Part shown: one piece after another, positions 49,973-57,554 of the stretch | Layout: every line of letters begins with the position of its first letter | Numbering within the stretch: position 1 is the stretch's first letter | Assembly (NCBI RefSeq): GCF_014268445.2 | Contig: NZ_CP077089.1 | Span: forward strand, 2,907,501 to 2,971,500 | Direction of reading: 5' to 3' | DNA length: 64,000 bases | From: Pseudomonas tensinigenes | GTDB taxonomy: Bacteria; Pseudomonadota; Gammaproteobacteria; Pseudomonadales; Pseudomonadaceae | The notes under the pieces: generated by a model | What the model was told of the DNA's origin: nothing | What the model saw: only the letters and a program-made list of their open reading frames with translations | Databases searched by the model: none | Position numbers and translations under genes: made by a program

Positions 49973-51295
49973 ATGAGCCAGGAACTGCGGCTGATACGGC
50001 GCATTACGCTGAAACTGATTCCCTTCCTGATCCTGCTGTACCTGATCGCCTATGTGGATCGCTCCGCCGTCGGCTTCGCCAAGCTGCACATGGGCGCCGA
50101 CATCGGCGTCGGCGATGCGGCTTACGGCCTCGGCGCCGGGCTGTTCTTCATTGGCTACTTCCTCTTCGAAATTCCAAGCAACCTGATGCTCGAACGCTTC
50201 GGCGCACGGCGCTGGTTCGCGCGGATCATGATCACCTGGGGCGCCATCACCATCGGCATGGCCTTCGTTCAGGGGCCGCATAGTTTCTACGTGATGCGCT
50301 TTCTGCTCGGCGCGGCCGAGGCGGGGTTCTTCCCCGGCGTTCTCTACTACATCACTCAATGGTTCCCGGTGCGCCATCGCGGCAAGATCCTCGGGCTGTT
50401 CATCCTCTCGCAACCGATCGCAATGATGATCACCGGCCCCGTGTCCGGCGGCTTGCTTGGCATGGACGGCGTTTTGGGTCTGCATGGCTGGCAGTGGCTG
50501 TTCATCGTCATCGGCACGCCGGCGATCCTGCTGACCTGGCCGGTGTTGCGTTGGTTGCCGGACGGCCCGCAGCAAGTGAAATGGATGGATCAGGCGGAAA
50601 AAGACTGGCTGACCGGCGAGCTGAAAAAGGATCTGCAGGAATACGGCCAGACTCGCCACGGCAACCCGTTGCATGCGCTGAAGGACAAGCGTGTGTTGCT
50701 GCTGGCGCTGTTCTATCTGCCGGTGACGTTGAGCATTTATGGTCTCGGTCTATGGTTACCGACGCTGATCAAACAGTTTGGCGGCAGTGATCTGGTCACC
50801 GGTTTTGTGTCGTCGGTGCCGTATATCTTCGGGATCATCGGCTTGCTGATCGTGCCGCGCAGTTCCGACCGGTTGAATGATCGTTACGGGCATCTGGCGG
50901 TGCTGTATGTGCTGGGCGCGATTGGCTTGTTCCTCAGTGCGTGGCTGTCGTTGCCGGTGGCGCAACTGGCGGCGCTGTGTCTGGTGGCGTTTGCGCTGTT
51001 TTCCTGCACGGCGGTGTTCTGGACCTTGCCGGGGCGGTTCTTTGCTGGTGCGAGTGCGGCGGCGGGGATTGCCTTGATTAATTCGGTGGGGAATCTGGGT
51101 GGGTACATCGGGCCGTTCGTGATTGGCGCTTTGAAGGAGTACACCGGCAATTTGGCTTCGGGATTGTATTTCCTCTCTGGAGTGATGGTGTTTGGCTTGA
51201 TCCTGACGGGCGTGGTTTACCGCGTGCTGGAACGCAAACACGTGCTGCCGGTTGACCAGTTTGCCGCCAGTGCCCGTGGCGCCACCCGCACCTGA
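49973..51295 (+). CDS. MFS sugar-acid transporter (ACS family, DgoT/GudP-like)
   Basis: 440 residues with about twelve helices. YLIAYVDRSAVGFAKL in helix 1, the GYFLFEIPSNLMLERFGARRW loop, and EAGFFPGVLYYITQWFP in helix 4 are typical of anion:cation symporters for galactonate, glucarate or tartrate. ATG 49973. It is divergent from the dehydratase and upstream of the XylX- and XylA-like genes, so it probably brings in the aldonic acid. Confidence 0.87.
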   Translation: MSQELRLIRRITLKLIPFLILLYLIAYVDRSAVGFAKLHMGADIGVGDAAYGLGAGLFFIGYFLFEIPSNLMLERFGARRWFARIMITWGAITIGMAFVQGPHSFYVMRFLLGAAEAGFFPGVLYYITQWFPVRHRGKILGLFILSQPIAMMITGPVSGGLLGMDGVLGLHGWQWLFIVIGTPAILLTWPVLRWLPDGPQQVKWMDQAEKDWLTGELKKDLQEYGQTRHGNPLHALKDKRVLLLALFYLPVTLSIYGLGLWLPTLIKQFGGSDLVTGFVSSVPYIFGIIGLLIVPRSSDRLNDRYGHLAVLYVLGAIGLFLSAWLSLPVAQLAALCLVAFALFSCTAVFWTLPGRFFAGASAAAGIALINSVGNLGGYIGPFVIGALKEYTGNLASGLYFLSGVMVFGLILTGVVYRVLERKHVLPVDQFAASARGATRT

Positions 51296-51314
51296 TTGAC
51301 CAACACTGAGCCCT

Positions 51315-51404
51315 TGTGGGAGCGAGCCTGCTCGCGAAGAGGCCGGCACATTCAACATTTGAGGTGACTGACACACCGCTTTCGCGAGCAGGCTCGCTCC
51401 CACA
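51315..51404. repeat. TGTGGGAGCGAGC-type double repeat
   Basis: Arms TTGTGGGAGCGAGCCTGCTC and GAGCAGGCTCGCTCCCACA between the MFS and FAH-family genes, within one transcription direction. Confidence 0.92.
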
Positions 51405-51443
51405 GTGGATCGGCGGTGTTTTTAGAGGGAATAGGAGAAAATC

Positions 51444-52436
51444 ATGCATCTGGTTCAATTCGAATTAAGCAACGGCGAGCGCCGCGTCGGCGTGGTCGAC
51501 AACGATCTGGTGCGCGAGGTGCAGGACGCGCGCAGCGTGCGCGATCTGGCGCTGGCCGCCATCGAGGCCGGCCACTCCCTTGAGCAGCAAGTGCAGAACC
51601 TCGGTCTCGGCATCAGCCACGACTACGCCGAACTGCTCGCACAACTGCGCATCCTGCCGCCCCTCGACCACCCGGACCCGGCACACATGCTGGTCAGCGG
51701 TACCGGTCTGACCCACTTGGGCAGCGCCTCGGCGCGCGACAAAATGCACCAGCAGGCCGGCGACGAAGCGACGATGACCGACACCATGCGCATCTTCAAA
51801 TGGGGCGTGGAGGGCGGCAAACCGGCGGCGGGGCAGGCCGGTGTGCAGCCGGAATGGTTCTACAAGGGTGACGGCAGCATCGTCGTGCGTCCGGGCCAAC
51901 CTTTCCCGGTGCCACCGTTTGCCGAAGATGCCGGCGAAGAACCGGAGATGGCCGGCCTCTACGTGATCGGCCACGACGGCAAGCCTTATCGCCTCGGGTT
52001 CGCGGTGGGCAACGAGTTCTCCGACCACGTCATGGAGCGCAAGAATTACCTGTACCTCGCGCACTCGAAACTGCGCAGTTGCAGTTATGGCCCGGAACTT
52101 CGCACCGGTGAATTGCCTCAACACCTTGCCGGCACCAGTCGAATTCTGCGTGACGGCGAAGTGCTCTGGCAGAACGAGTTTCTCAGCGGTGAGGCGAACA
52201 TGTGCCACAGCCTCGCCAACCTCGAATATCACCACTTCAAATACCGCCAGTTCCTGCGTCCGGGCGACGTGCACATTCACTTCTTCGGCACAGCGACCCT
52301 GTCGTTCGCCGATGGCATTCGCACGCAACCGGGCGACCTGTTCGAAATCAGCCAGGCCGAATTCGGCGCACCGCTGGTCAACGGCATCGTGCCGATCGCC
52401 GCCGCTTTTGAACCAGACAGCATCGGCACCCTTTAA
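51444..52436 (+). CDS. FAH-family 2-keto-3-deoxy-sugar-acid dehydratase (XylX/AraD1-like)
   Basis: 330 residues of the fumarylacetoacetate hydrolase superfamily. VSGTGLTHLGSASARDKMHQ near residue 88, EPEMAGLYVIGHDGKPYRLGFAVGNEFSDHVMERKNYLYLAHSKLRSCSYGPEL (about 170-225, quoted by its ends EPEMAG and SYGPEL) and GDVHIHFFGTATLS near 275 are AraD1/GguC-type signatures. It would dehydrate the 2-keto-3-deoxypentonate to 2,5-dioxopentanoate, as XylX does. A DHDPS-type enzyme usually does this in other arabinose clusters and is absent here. The ATG follows AGGAG. Confidence 0.8.
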   Translation: MHLVQFELSNGERRVGVVDNDLVREVQDARSVRDLALAAIEAGHSLEQQVQNLGLGISHDYAELLAQLRILPPLDHPDPAHMLVSGTGLTHLGSASARDKMHQQAGDEATMTDTMRIFKWGVEGGKPAAGQAGVQPEWFYKGDGSIVVRPGQPFPVPPFAEDAGEEPEMAGLYVIGHDGKPYRLGFAVGNEFSDHVMERKNYLYLAHSKLRSCSYGPELRTGELPQHLAGTSRILRDGEVLWQNEFLSGEANMCHSLANLEYHHFKYRQFLRPGDVHIHFFGTATLSFADGIRTQPGDLFEISQAEFGAPLVNGIVPIAAAFEPDSIGTL

Positions 52437-52445
52437 GGAGATCCC

Positions 52446-54026
52446 ATGACTCAGATTCTCGGTCACAACTACATCGGCGGTCAGCGCAGCGCTGCTGGCG
52501 ACGTCAAACTGCAATCGGTCGATGCCACGACGGGCGAACAGTTGCCCCACGATTTCATTCAGGCCACCGTCGAAGAAGTCGACGCCGCCGCCAAAGCCGC
52601 CGCTGCCGCGTACCCGGCCTATCGAAGCCTCAGCGCCGAACGCCGCGCGCAGTTTCTCGATGCGATCGCCGATGAGCTGGATGCGCTCGGTGATGATTTT
52701 GTCGCCGTGGTCTGCCGCGAAACCGCGTTGCCGGCCGGACGCATACAAGGCGAGCGCGGACGCACCAGCGGGCAGATGCGCCTGTTCGCCAAGGTTCTGC
52801 GTCGAGGTGATTTTTATGGTGCGCGAATCGATTTACCGCTGCCGGATCGCCAACCGCTGCCTCGTCCGGATCTGCGCCAGTACCGCATCGGCCTCGGCCC
52901 TGTCGCGGTGTTCGGCGCGAGCAACTTTCCACTGGCATTTTCCACGGCTGGCGGTGACACCGCTGCCGCACTGGCCGCCGGTTGCCCGGTGGTGTTCAAG
53001 GCCCACAGCGGCCATATGGCGACAGCAGAACTGGTCGCCGATGCGCTGATTCGCGCCGCAGAAAAAACCGCCATGCCGGCTGGTGTGTTCAACATGATCT
53101 ACGGCGGTGGCGTCGGGGAATGGCTGGTCAAGCATCCGGCGATCCAGGCAGTGGGTTTCACCGGTTCGCTCAGGGGCGGACGTGCACTGTGCGACATGGC
53201 CGCGGCCCGCCCGCAACCGATTCCGGTGTTTGCCGAGATGTCGAGCATCAACCCGGTGATCGTCCTGCCGCAGGCCCTTGCCGAGCGTTCGGAAACGGTT
53301 GCCCGCGACCTGACCGCTTCGGTGGTGCAGGGCTGCGGTCAGTTCTGTACCAATCCGGGTCTGGTCATCGGCATCCGCTCGCCAGAGTTCAGCGCGTTCG
53401 TCCAGCAAGTCGCCGGTCTGATCGGTGATCAGCCAGCGCAAACCATGCTCAATGCCGGCACCCTCGGCAGCTACGGCAAAGGCTTGCAGAAGCTGTTGGC
53501 GCATCCCGGCGTCGAGCATCTGGCCGGCAATCCGCAGCAGGGCAATCAGGCGCAACCGCAGTTGTTCAAGGCCGATGCCAGTCTGTTGATCGATGGCGAT
53601 GAAGTGCTGCAGGAAGAAGTGTTTGGCCCGACCACGGTGATTGTCGAAGTGGCGGACAAAGCACAACTCAGCGCCGCATTGCTTGGCCTGCACGGGCAAC
53701 TGACCGCGACGATCATTGGCGAGCAGGCGGACTTCGAGCAGTTTGCTGAACTGACACCGCTGCTGGAACAGAAGGTCGGGCGGATTCTGCTTAATGGTTA
53801 TCCAACCGGTGTTGAAGTGTGCGATTCGATGGTGCACGGCGGGCCGTATCCGGCGACGTCCGATGCCCGTGGCACGTCGGTGGGCACGCTGGCCATCGAC
53901 CGCTTCCTGCGCCCGGTGTGCTTCCAGAACTACCCGGACAGCTTGCTGCCCGAGCCGCTGAAAAACGCCAACCCGCTGCGCATTCAGCGCCTCGTCGACG
54001 GCAAGCCTAGCCGCGAAGCCCTCTGA
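52446..54026 (+). CDS. 2,5-Dioxovalerate (alpha-ketoglutarate semialdehyde) dehydrogenase
   Basis: 526 residues, longer than common ALDHs, as is typical for this subgroup. Catalytic cysteine in GCGQFCTNPGLV (about residue 300) and glutamate in FAEMSSINPVIVLP (about 261). ASNFPLAFSTAGGDTAAALAAGCPVVFKAH near 160 is the nucleotide-binding part (cited by its ends ASNFPLAF and VVFKAH). It oxidises the semialdehyde to 2-oxoglutarate, completing a Weimberg-type route. ATG nine bases after the XylX-like stop, behind AAGGAG. Confidence 0.9.
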   Translation: MTQILGHNYIGGQRSAAGDVKLQSVDATTGEQLPHDFIQATVEEVDAAAKAAAAAYPAYRSLSAERRAQFLDAIADELDALGDDFVAVVCRETALPAGRIQGERGRTSGQMRLFAKVLRRGDFYGARIDLPLPDRQPLPRPDLRQYRIGLGPVAVFGASNFPLAFSTAGGDTAAALAAGCPVVFKAHSGHMATAELVADALIRAAEKTAMPAGVFNMIYGGGVGEWLVKHPAIQAVGFTGSLRGGRALCDMAAARPQPIPVFAEMSSINPVIVLPQALAERSETVARDLTASVVQGCGQFCTNPGLVIGIRSPEFSAFVQQVAGLIGDQPAQTMLNAGTLGSYGKGLQKLLAHPGVEHLAGNPQQGNQAQPQLFKADASLLIDGDEVLQEEVFGPTTVIVEVADKAQLSAALLGLHGQLTATIIGEQADFEQFAELTPLLEQKVGRILLNGYPTGVEVCDSMVHGGPYPATSDARGTSVGTLAIDRFLRPVCFQNYPDSLLPEPLKNANPLRIQRLVDGKPSREAL

Positions 54027-54037
54027 CACGGTACCCC

Positions 54038-54121
54038 TGTAGGAGCTGCCGAAGGCTGCGATCTTTTGATCTTGATCTTAAAAACAAAATCAAAAGATCG
54101 CAGCCTTCGGCAGCTCCTACA
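54038..54121. repeat. TGTAGGAGCTGCC-type palindromic repeat
   Basis: Arms TGTAGGAGCTGCCGAAGGC and GCCTTCGGCAGCTCCTACA, inner arms GATCTTTTGAT/ATCAAAAGATC. This is the intact counterpart of the interrupted copy at 56019-56206. Confidence 0.92.
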
Positions 54122-54182
54122 GGGGGGAGTGGGGTGCCATGAGCTATCATTGGCCCTTTCCCCCCTAGAAAGACTGTTTGCC

Positions 54183-54497
54183 ATGACTGCCCAAACCCTT
54201 CTCAACGCCCTCGAACACTGCGGCATGGTCGAAATCGACGGCCTGCACGCCTTCGAATTCGCCCTCGATGAAGACGATAACCTGCACATCGAATGCATCG
54301 ATGGCCGAGCGGCCAAGCATTGGGAATTCACCCCGGCTCAGGTTGCCGCAGCAACCTTCGACGACTCTTTGCAGAGCTGGTTGATCGTCGGCTATTTCAA
54401 TGAAACCAAAGCGATCGGCGAACACCGCCTGGTCTGCCACGGTGACGTAGTCAGCAGCAGCAGCGACGATGAGGAAGAATCTGATGAAAATGCGTAA
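54183..54497 (+). CDS. Small acidic protein of unknown function
   Basis: 104 residues from ATG 54183. Strongly acidic; sequence runs LLNALEHCGMVEIDGLHAFEF then LHIECIDGRAAKHWEFTP and ends in a run of serines and acidic residues (SSSSDDEEESDE). No signal peptide. Its last codons overlap the lactonase start by 14 bases. Not recognised; the acid tail suggests a nucleic-acid-mimic or unstructured tail, but no function is claimed. Confidence 0.75.
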   Translation: MTAQTLLNALEHCGMVEIDGLHAFEFALDEDDNLHIECIDGRAAKHWEFTPAQVAAATFDDSLQSWLIVGYFNETKAIGEHRLVCHGDVVSSSSDDEEESDENA

Positions 54498-55659
54498 ATT
54501 CTGGCCTCTGCTGATGGCCGGCAGCGTCGGTGCCATGGGACTTTCCAGCGCATCCGCCGAGAGCTTCCAGTTGCTGGTCGGTTCCTACACCGCCAACACC
54601 AGCCAGGGCCTCTATCGAATGAACTTCGACAGTGCCACCGGCCAGATCGCCGCCAAGCCGCTGCAAGTGGTCAAGAGCGAAAACCCGTCATGGCTGACCC
54701 TGTCCAAAGACCAGCGTCGCCTGTTCGTGGTCAACGAAAACGGCCCGGGCCAGAAAGACCCGGTCGGTCGCGTCAGCAGCTATTCGATCGATCCGAAAAC
54801 CCACACGCTGACCCTGATCAATCAAGTGCAGAGTCTGGGCAACGAGCCGACCCATTCGAGCCTCAGTGGTGATGCCAGCCACTTGTTCGTCAGCAACTAT
54901 TCGGTGATGGAAGATCCGGGTGGAACGCTGGCGGTATTGCCGGTTGGTGCCGACGGCAAACTCAAACCTGTCGTGCAGATGAGCGCGCATCCGGCGAGCC
55001 GGGTCAATCTTGAGCGCCAGGCCTCCAACCACGTGCACTCGACGGTTTCTTCGCCGGACGGCCGCTACGTCTTCTCCAACGATCTGGGCGCGGACAAGGT
55101 TTTCGTCTACCTGTTCGATCCGAAGGCCAACCCGGACTTGCCGCTGACGCCGGCGATGACCGCCGCAGTGCCCTTGCCGGCCGGCAGCGGTCCGCGTCAT
55201 CTGCTGTTCAGCGCTGACGGCAAACACGCCTGGCTGACCATGGAAATGAGCGCACAAGTCGCGGTGTTCGACTACCACGACGGCGTGCTGACCCAGACGC
55301 AACTGGTCGATCTGGCCGCTGGTCAACCGACCTCGGACAAGGCCGGCGCTGCGCTGCATGCCTCGGCCGATGGCAAGTTCCTCTACGTCAGCAACCGTGG
55401 TACCGCCAATCAATTGGTGGTGTTCGCGATCGATCCGGCCACCGGTCAGCTCAAAGAGCTGCAAAAACGCTCGGTAGACGGTGATCACCCGCGCGAATTC
55501 AGCCTCGACCCGAGTGGCAAATTCCTGCTGATCGCCAACCAGAAAAGCAACGAAATTGTCGTCGTCGAGCGCGATGGCAAGACCGGTCTGCTCGGCAAAA
55601 CCGTGCAGAAACTGCCGATGGACGCGCCGAGCGACCTCAAGTTTATAGTGCGACAATAA
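54484..55659 (+). CDS. Exported lactonase-family beta-propeller (YbhE/Pgl-like)
   Basis: 391 residues from ATG 54484 behind AGGAAG, inside the end of the previous gene. Signal peptide ends SSASAESFQ (about residue 25). The mature part starts LLVGSYTANTSQGLYRMNF and contains repeated propeller motifs such as HLFVSNYS, RYVFSNDLGADKVFVY, LLFSADGKHAWLT and FLYVSNRGTANQLVVF. Cytoplasmic Pgl has the same fold; an exported version suggests a periplasmic sugar lactonase, fitting the oxidative sugar routes of pseudomonads. Terminator follows at 55663. Confidence 0.87.
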   Translation: MKMRKFWPLLMAGSVGAMGLSSASAESFQLLVGSYTANTSQGLYRMNFDSATGQIAAKPLQVVKSENPSWLTLSKDQRRLFVVNENGPGQKDPVGRVSSYSIDPKTHTLTLINQVQSLGNEPTHSSLSGDASHLFVSNYSVMEDPGGTLAVLPVGADGKLKPVVQMSAHPASRVNLERQASNHVHSTVSSPDGRYVFSNDLGADKVFVYLFDPKANPDLPLTPAMTAAVPLPAGSGPRHLLFSADGKHAWLTMEMSAQVAVFDYHDGVLTQTQLVDLAAGQPTSDKAGAALHASADGKFLYVSNRGTANQLVVFAIDPATGQLKELQKRSVDGDHPREFSLDPSGKFLLIANQKSNEIVVVERDGKTGLLGKTVQKLPMDAPSDLKFIVRQ

Positions 55660-55662
55660 GCC

Positions 55663-55687
55663 ACAGGCCCCGGTTTACGGGGCCTGT
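55663..55687 (+). terminator. Terminator after lactonase
   Basis: Stem ACAGGCCCCG / CGGGGCCTGT around a five-base loop (GTTTA), followed by a T-rich stretch. Confidence 0.85.
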
Positions 55688-55815
55688 CTCTTTGTATTAA
55701 TCGCGCTGATATCCGGTAATGCTACAAAGCATTTCAAGCGATCAACCCTCGAGCGTTAAGTTTGCTTCACGGCCCAACCGGGCAAGCAAGCCAACCGAAC
55801 ACGAGGGTTACCGCC

Positions 55816-55995
55816 ATGAACTTCAATCTCTTCTCTGTTATCGCCGCTTCCGCCATCTCCGCTACCGTTGTGCTGCCAGCCAGTGCCAACGTTGAAATCA
55901 ACAGCAAAAAATCCCACACCCAGAGCTACACCCAGAAATACCTGCAACAGAGCGCCAACTTCTACGCCGCCCTGGATCACAAAACCCAACACTGA
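55816..55995 (+). CDS. Small exported protein of unknown function
   Basis: 59 residues, ATG 55816 with GAGGG upstream. MNFNLFSVIAASAISATVV to PASANVEINS is a clear Sec signal peptide, leaving a mature part of about 33 polar residues (KKSHTQSYTQKYLQQSA). No cysteines. I do not recognise it. It could be a periplasmic stress or surface peptide. Confidence 0.7.
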   Translation: MNFNLFSVIAASAISATVVLPASANVEINSKKSHTQSYTQKYLQQSANFYAALDHKTQH

Positions 55996-56018
55996 AATGC
56001 CCGCTTCGGACAACTCCC

Positions 56019-56206
56019 TGTAGGAGCTGCCGAAGGCTGCGATCTTTTGATCTTGTTTGATCGTTCCCATGCTCTGCGTGGGAATGCCTCTAGGGACGCT
56101 CTGCGTCCAGTGACGCGGAGCGTCACGGGCTGCATTCCCACGCAGAGCGTGGGAACGATCCGCAAAAGCAAAATCAAAAGATCGCAGCCTTCGGCAGCTC
56201 CCACGC
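56019..56206. repeat. TGTAGGAGCTGCC repeat interrupted by a second repeat
   Basis: The left arm TGTAGGAGCTGCCGAAGGC ... CTTGTTT runs to 56058. The right arm resumes after 56160 with AAAATCAAAAGATCGCAGCC and CTTCGGCAGCTCCCAC. The join point is in the loop of the intact copy at 54038-54121. Confidence 0.88.
56059..56160. repeat. GATCGTTCCC double repeat inserted in another repeat
   Basis: 102 bp beginning GATCGTTCCCATGCTCTGCG and ending CGCAGAGCGTGGGAACGATC, with an inner palindrome GACGCTCTGCGTC-like pair. A second free-standing copy is at 56847-56951. Confidence 0.88.
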
Positions 56207-56243
56207 GTGTGCGTGTGTTTTTCGCGGCACGATAGGTTTCTTG

Positions 56244-56325
56244 AACCGCGCAGATAGACTGGCTAAATAATCAACGAAGCTGATGTTTACTATGGCAAAC
56301 CCTGAGTGGTTAGCGCGGTTTTTTT
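56244..56325 (+). ncRNA. Possible small RNA or leader with closing stem and T-run
   Basis: AACCGCGC (56244-56251) can pair with GCGCGGTT (56313-56320), enclosing about 60 bases with a small GTTT/AAAC hairpin, and six or more T residues follow. It ends about 45 bp before ATG 56369, so it could be a free RNA or an attenuator. The rest of the 55996-56368 gap is the nested repeat. Confidence 0.35.
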
Positions 56326-56368
56326 GATCGATTCTGTGGACATCGAAACATGCCCACGGGAGAACACC

Positions 56369-56581
56369 ATGGCCAGCGCAATCCTTCACTCAGCCAAACG
56401 CGGCGCCTACCTGGCCATTGGTCTGTACCTGGCCGTGGTGCTGGTCGTCAGCATCGCCTCGCAGATGGAACACACCTTCGACGCCCCGATTGAAGTCGCC
56501 CATCCCGGCATCCAGTTCGAAGTCCGCTCGCAAAGCGTGATGGTCGACCGGGCCGAACTCGCGGGAGTCGGCGGAGCATGA
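56369..56581 (+). CDS. Small single-pass membrane protein
   Basis: 70 residues, ATG 56369 behind GGGAGA. One membrane helix at about residues 12-30 (AYLAIGLYLAVVLVVSIAS), then a polar tail (QMEHTFDAPIEVAHPGIQF). No known family recognised. Its stop overlaps the start of the next small gene as ATGA, so they form a pair. Confidence 0.75.
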   Translation: MASAILHSAKRGAYLAIGLYLAVVLVVSIASQMEHTFDAPIEVAHPGIQFEVRSQSVMVDRAELAGVGGA

Positions 56582-56835
56582 AAGGCTACAGACTTTGGGT
56601 TGTCGCCGGTTTAGCGTTCTTCACCAACGGCGCGTCATTACTGGGAATCGGCCAAGGCTCGGTGGGTGCATTGGCCCGTGCCATAGAGGCCAATCACACC
56701 ATCGCGCACAACATCGAACGGGCGAATACGCTGGGGCTGATGGCCGGCAATCCACCGGTCAAAGTCTCGGCGGATTTTCTCGGGCCATTCGAGATAGATT
56801 GCATGGCCCTCGGCATGTGCAACGCACTGGCTTAG
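56578..56835 (+). CDS. Small protein with N-terminal hydrophobic segment
   Basis: 85 residues starting at the overlapping ATG 56578. A hydrophobic N-terminus (LWVVAGLAFFTNGASLLGIG) could be a signal peptide or anchor. The rest is helical and contains two late cysteines (EIDCMALGMC). Coupled to the preceding membrane protein; function unknown. Confidence 0.7.
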   Translation: MKGYRLWVVAGLAFFTNGASLLGIGQGSVGALARAIEANHTIAHNIERANTLGLMAGNPPVKVSADFLGPFEIDCMALGMCNALA

Positions 56836-56846
56836 ACGACGCGATT

Positions 56847-56951
56847 GATCGTTCCCACGCTCCGCGTGGGAATGCAGCCCCGGACGCTCCGCGTCCGATT
56901 GGAACGCAGAGCGTCCCTTGAGGCATTCCCACGCAGAGCGTGGGAACGATC
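56847..56951. repeat. GATCGTTCCCACGC double repeat
   Basis: Outer arms GATCGTTCCCACGCTCCGCG / AGCGTGGGAACGATC with inner arms GGACGCTCCGCGTCC and CGCAGAGCG; same family as 56059-56160. Confidence 0.9.
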
Positions 56952-56969
56952 AACACAGGAAGGTAAGGA

Positions 56970-57554
56970 TTACTTCTTCATGATCGAGGTGAATAGCTCG
57001 GATTCGAGGAAACGCTGCAGCCAGGCCTGTAAGCGAACATAAGGTGTTTGCGCAAACCACTCGCGATCAACATGGGCAAACTGCCGAACGAAGGGCAGCA
57101 ATGCCACATCCGCCAGGCTCGTGTGGTCGGTCAGTAAGTAATCGCGATCGGTCAGCAGTTCATCCAGACTCTGCAAGAACAACGCCCCCTCTGCCCGATA
57201 AACTTCCATCGGTTGCTCCGGGTAACGTTCGGCGTACTTGTAGCGATTCAAATGCACTTTGAACCCTTGATCATTTGCTTCGATCAGTTCGGCAATCCGC
57301 GAATCGCCTGCCAGCAACCAATCATCCGGATCATTCTGCGCCAACGCCCAGCGCATGATATCCAGGCTCTCATCAATCACCCGCCCACCGGCATTCAGCA
57401 CCGGCACCGTGCCCTTGGGCGAGATCGCCAGCATCGCCGCCGGTTTCGCCTTGAGGCTGATCTCAACGATGTCCACCGGTACACCCGAGTAACGCAGCGC
57501 CATCCGCGCCCGCATCGCGTACGGGCAACGGCGGAAGGAATACAGCGTGTTCAT
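56970..57554 (-). CDS. Glutathione S-transferase-family protein
   Basis: 194 residues. N-terminal thioredoxin fold YSFRRCPYAMRARMALRYSG with a CPYA motif where the catalytic cysteine of omega/beta-like GSTs lies, then SPKGTVPVLNAGGRVIDESLDI (the glutathione-contacting segment) and a helical C-terminal domain with LADVALLPFVRQFAHVD. ATG 57554 overlaps the SbcC stop as ATGA, so it is the third gene of the sbcD-sbcC operon. Confidence 0.87.
   Translation of the reverse strand: MNTLYSFRRCPYAMRARMALRYSGVPVDIVEISLKAKPAAMLAISPKGTVPVLNAGGRVIDESLDIMRWALAQNDPDDWLLAGDSRIAELIEANDQGFKVHLNRYKYAERYPEQPMEVYRAEGALFLQSLDELLTDRDYLLTDHTSLADVALLPFVRQFAHVDREWFAQTPYVRLQAWLQRFLESELFTSIMKK

Noticed and set aside
28002..56951. 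CRISPR array suggested by many similar short repeats
   Set aside because: The repeats are dispersed palindromic REP-type units between genes, not regularly spaced direct repeats, and there are no cas genes.
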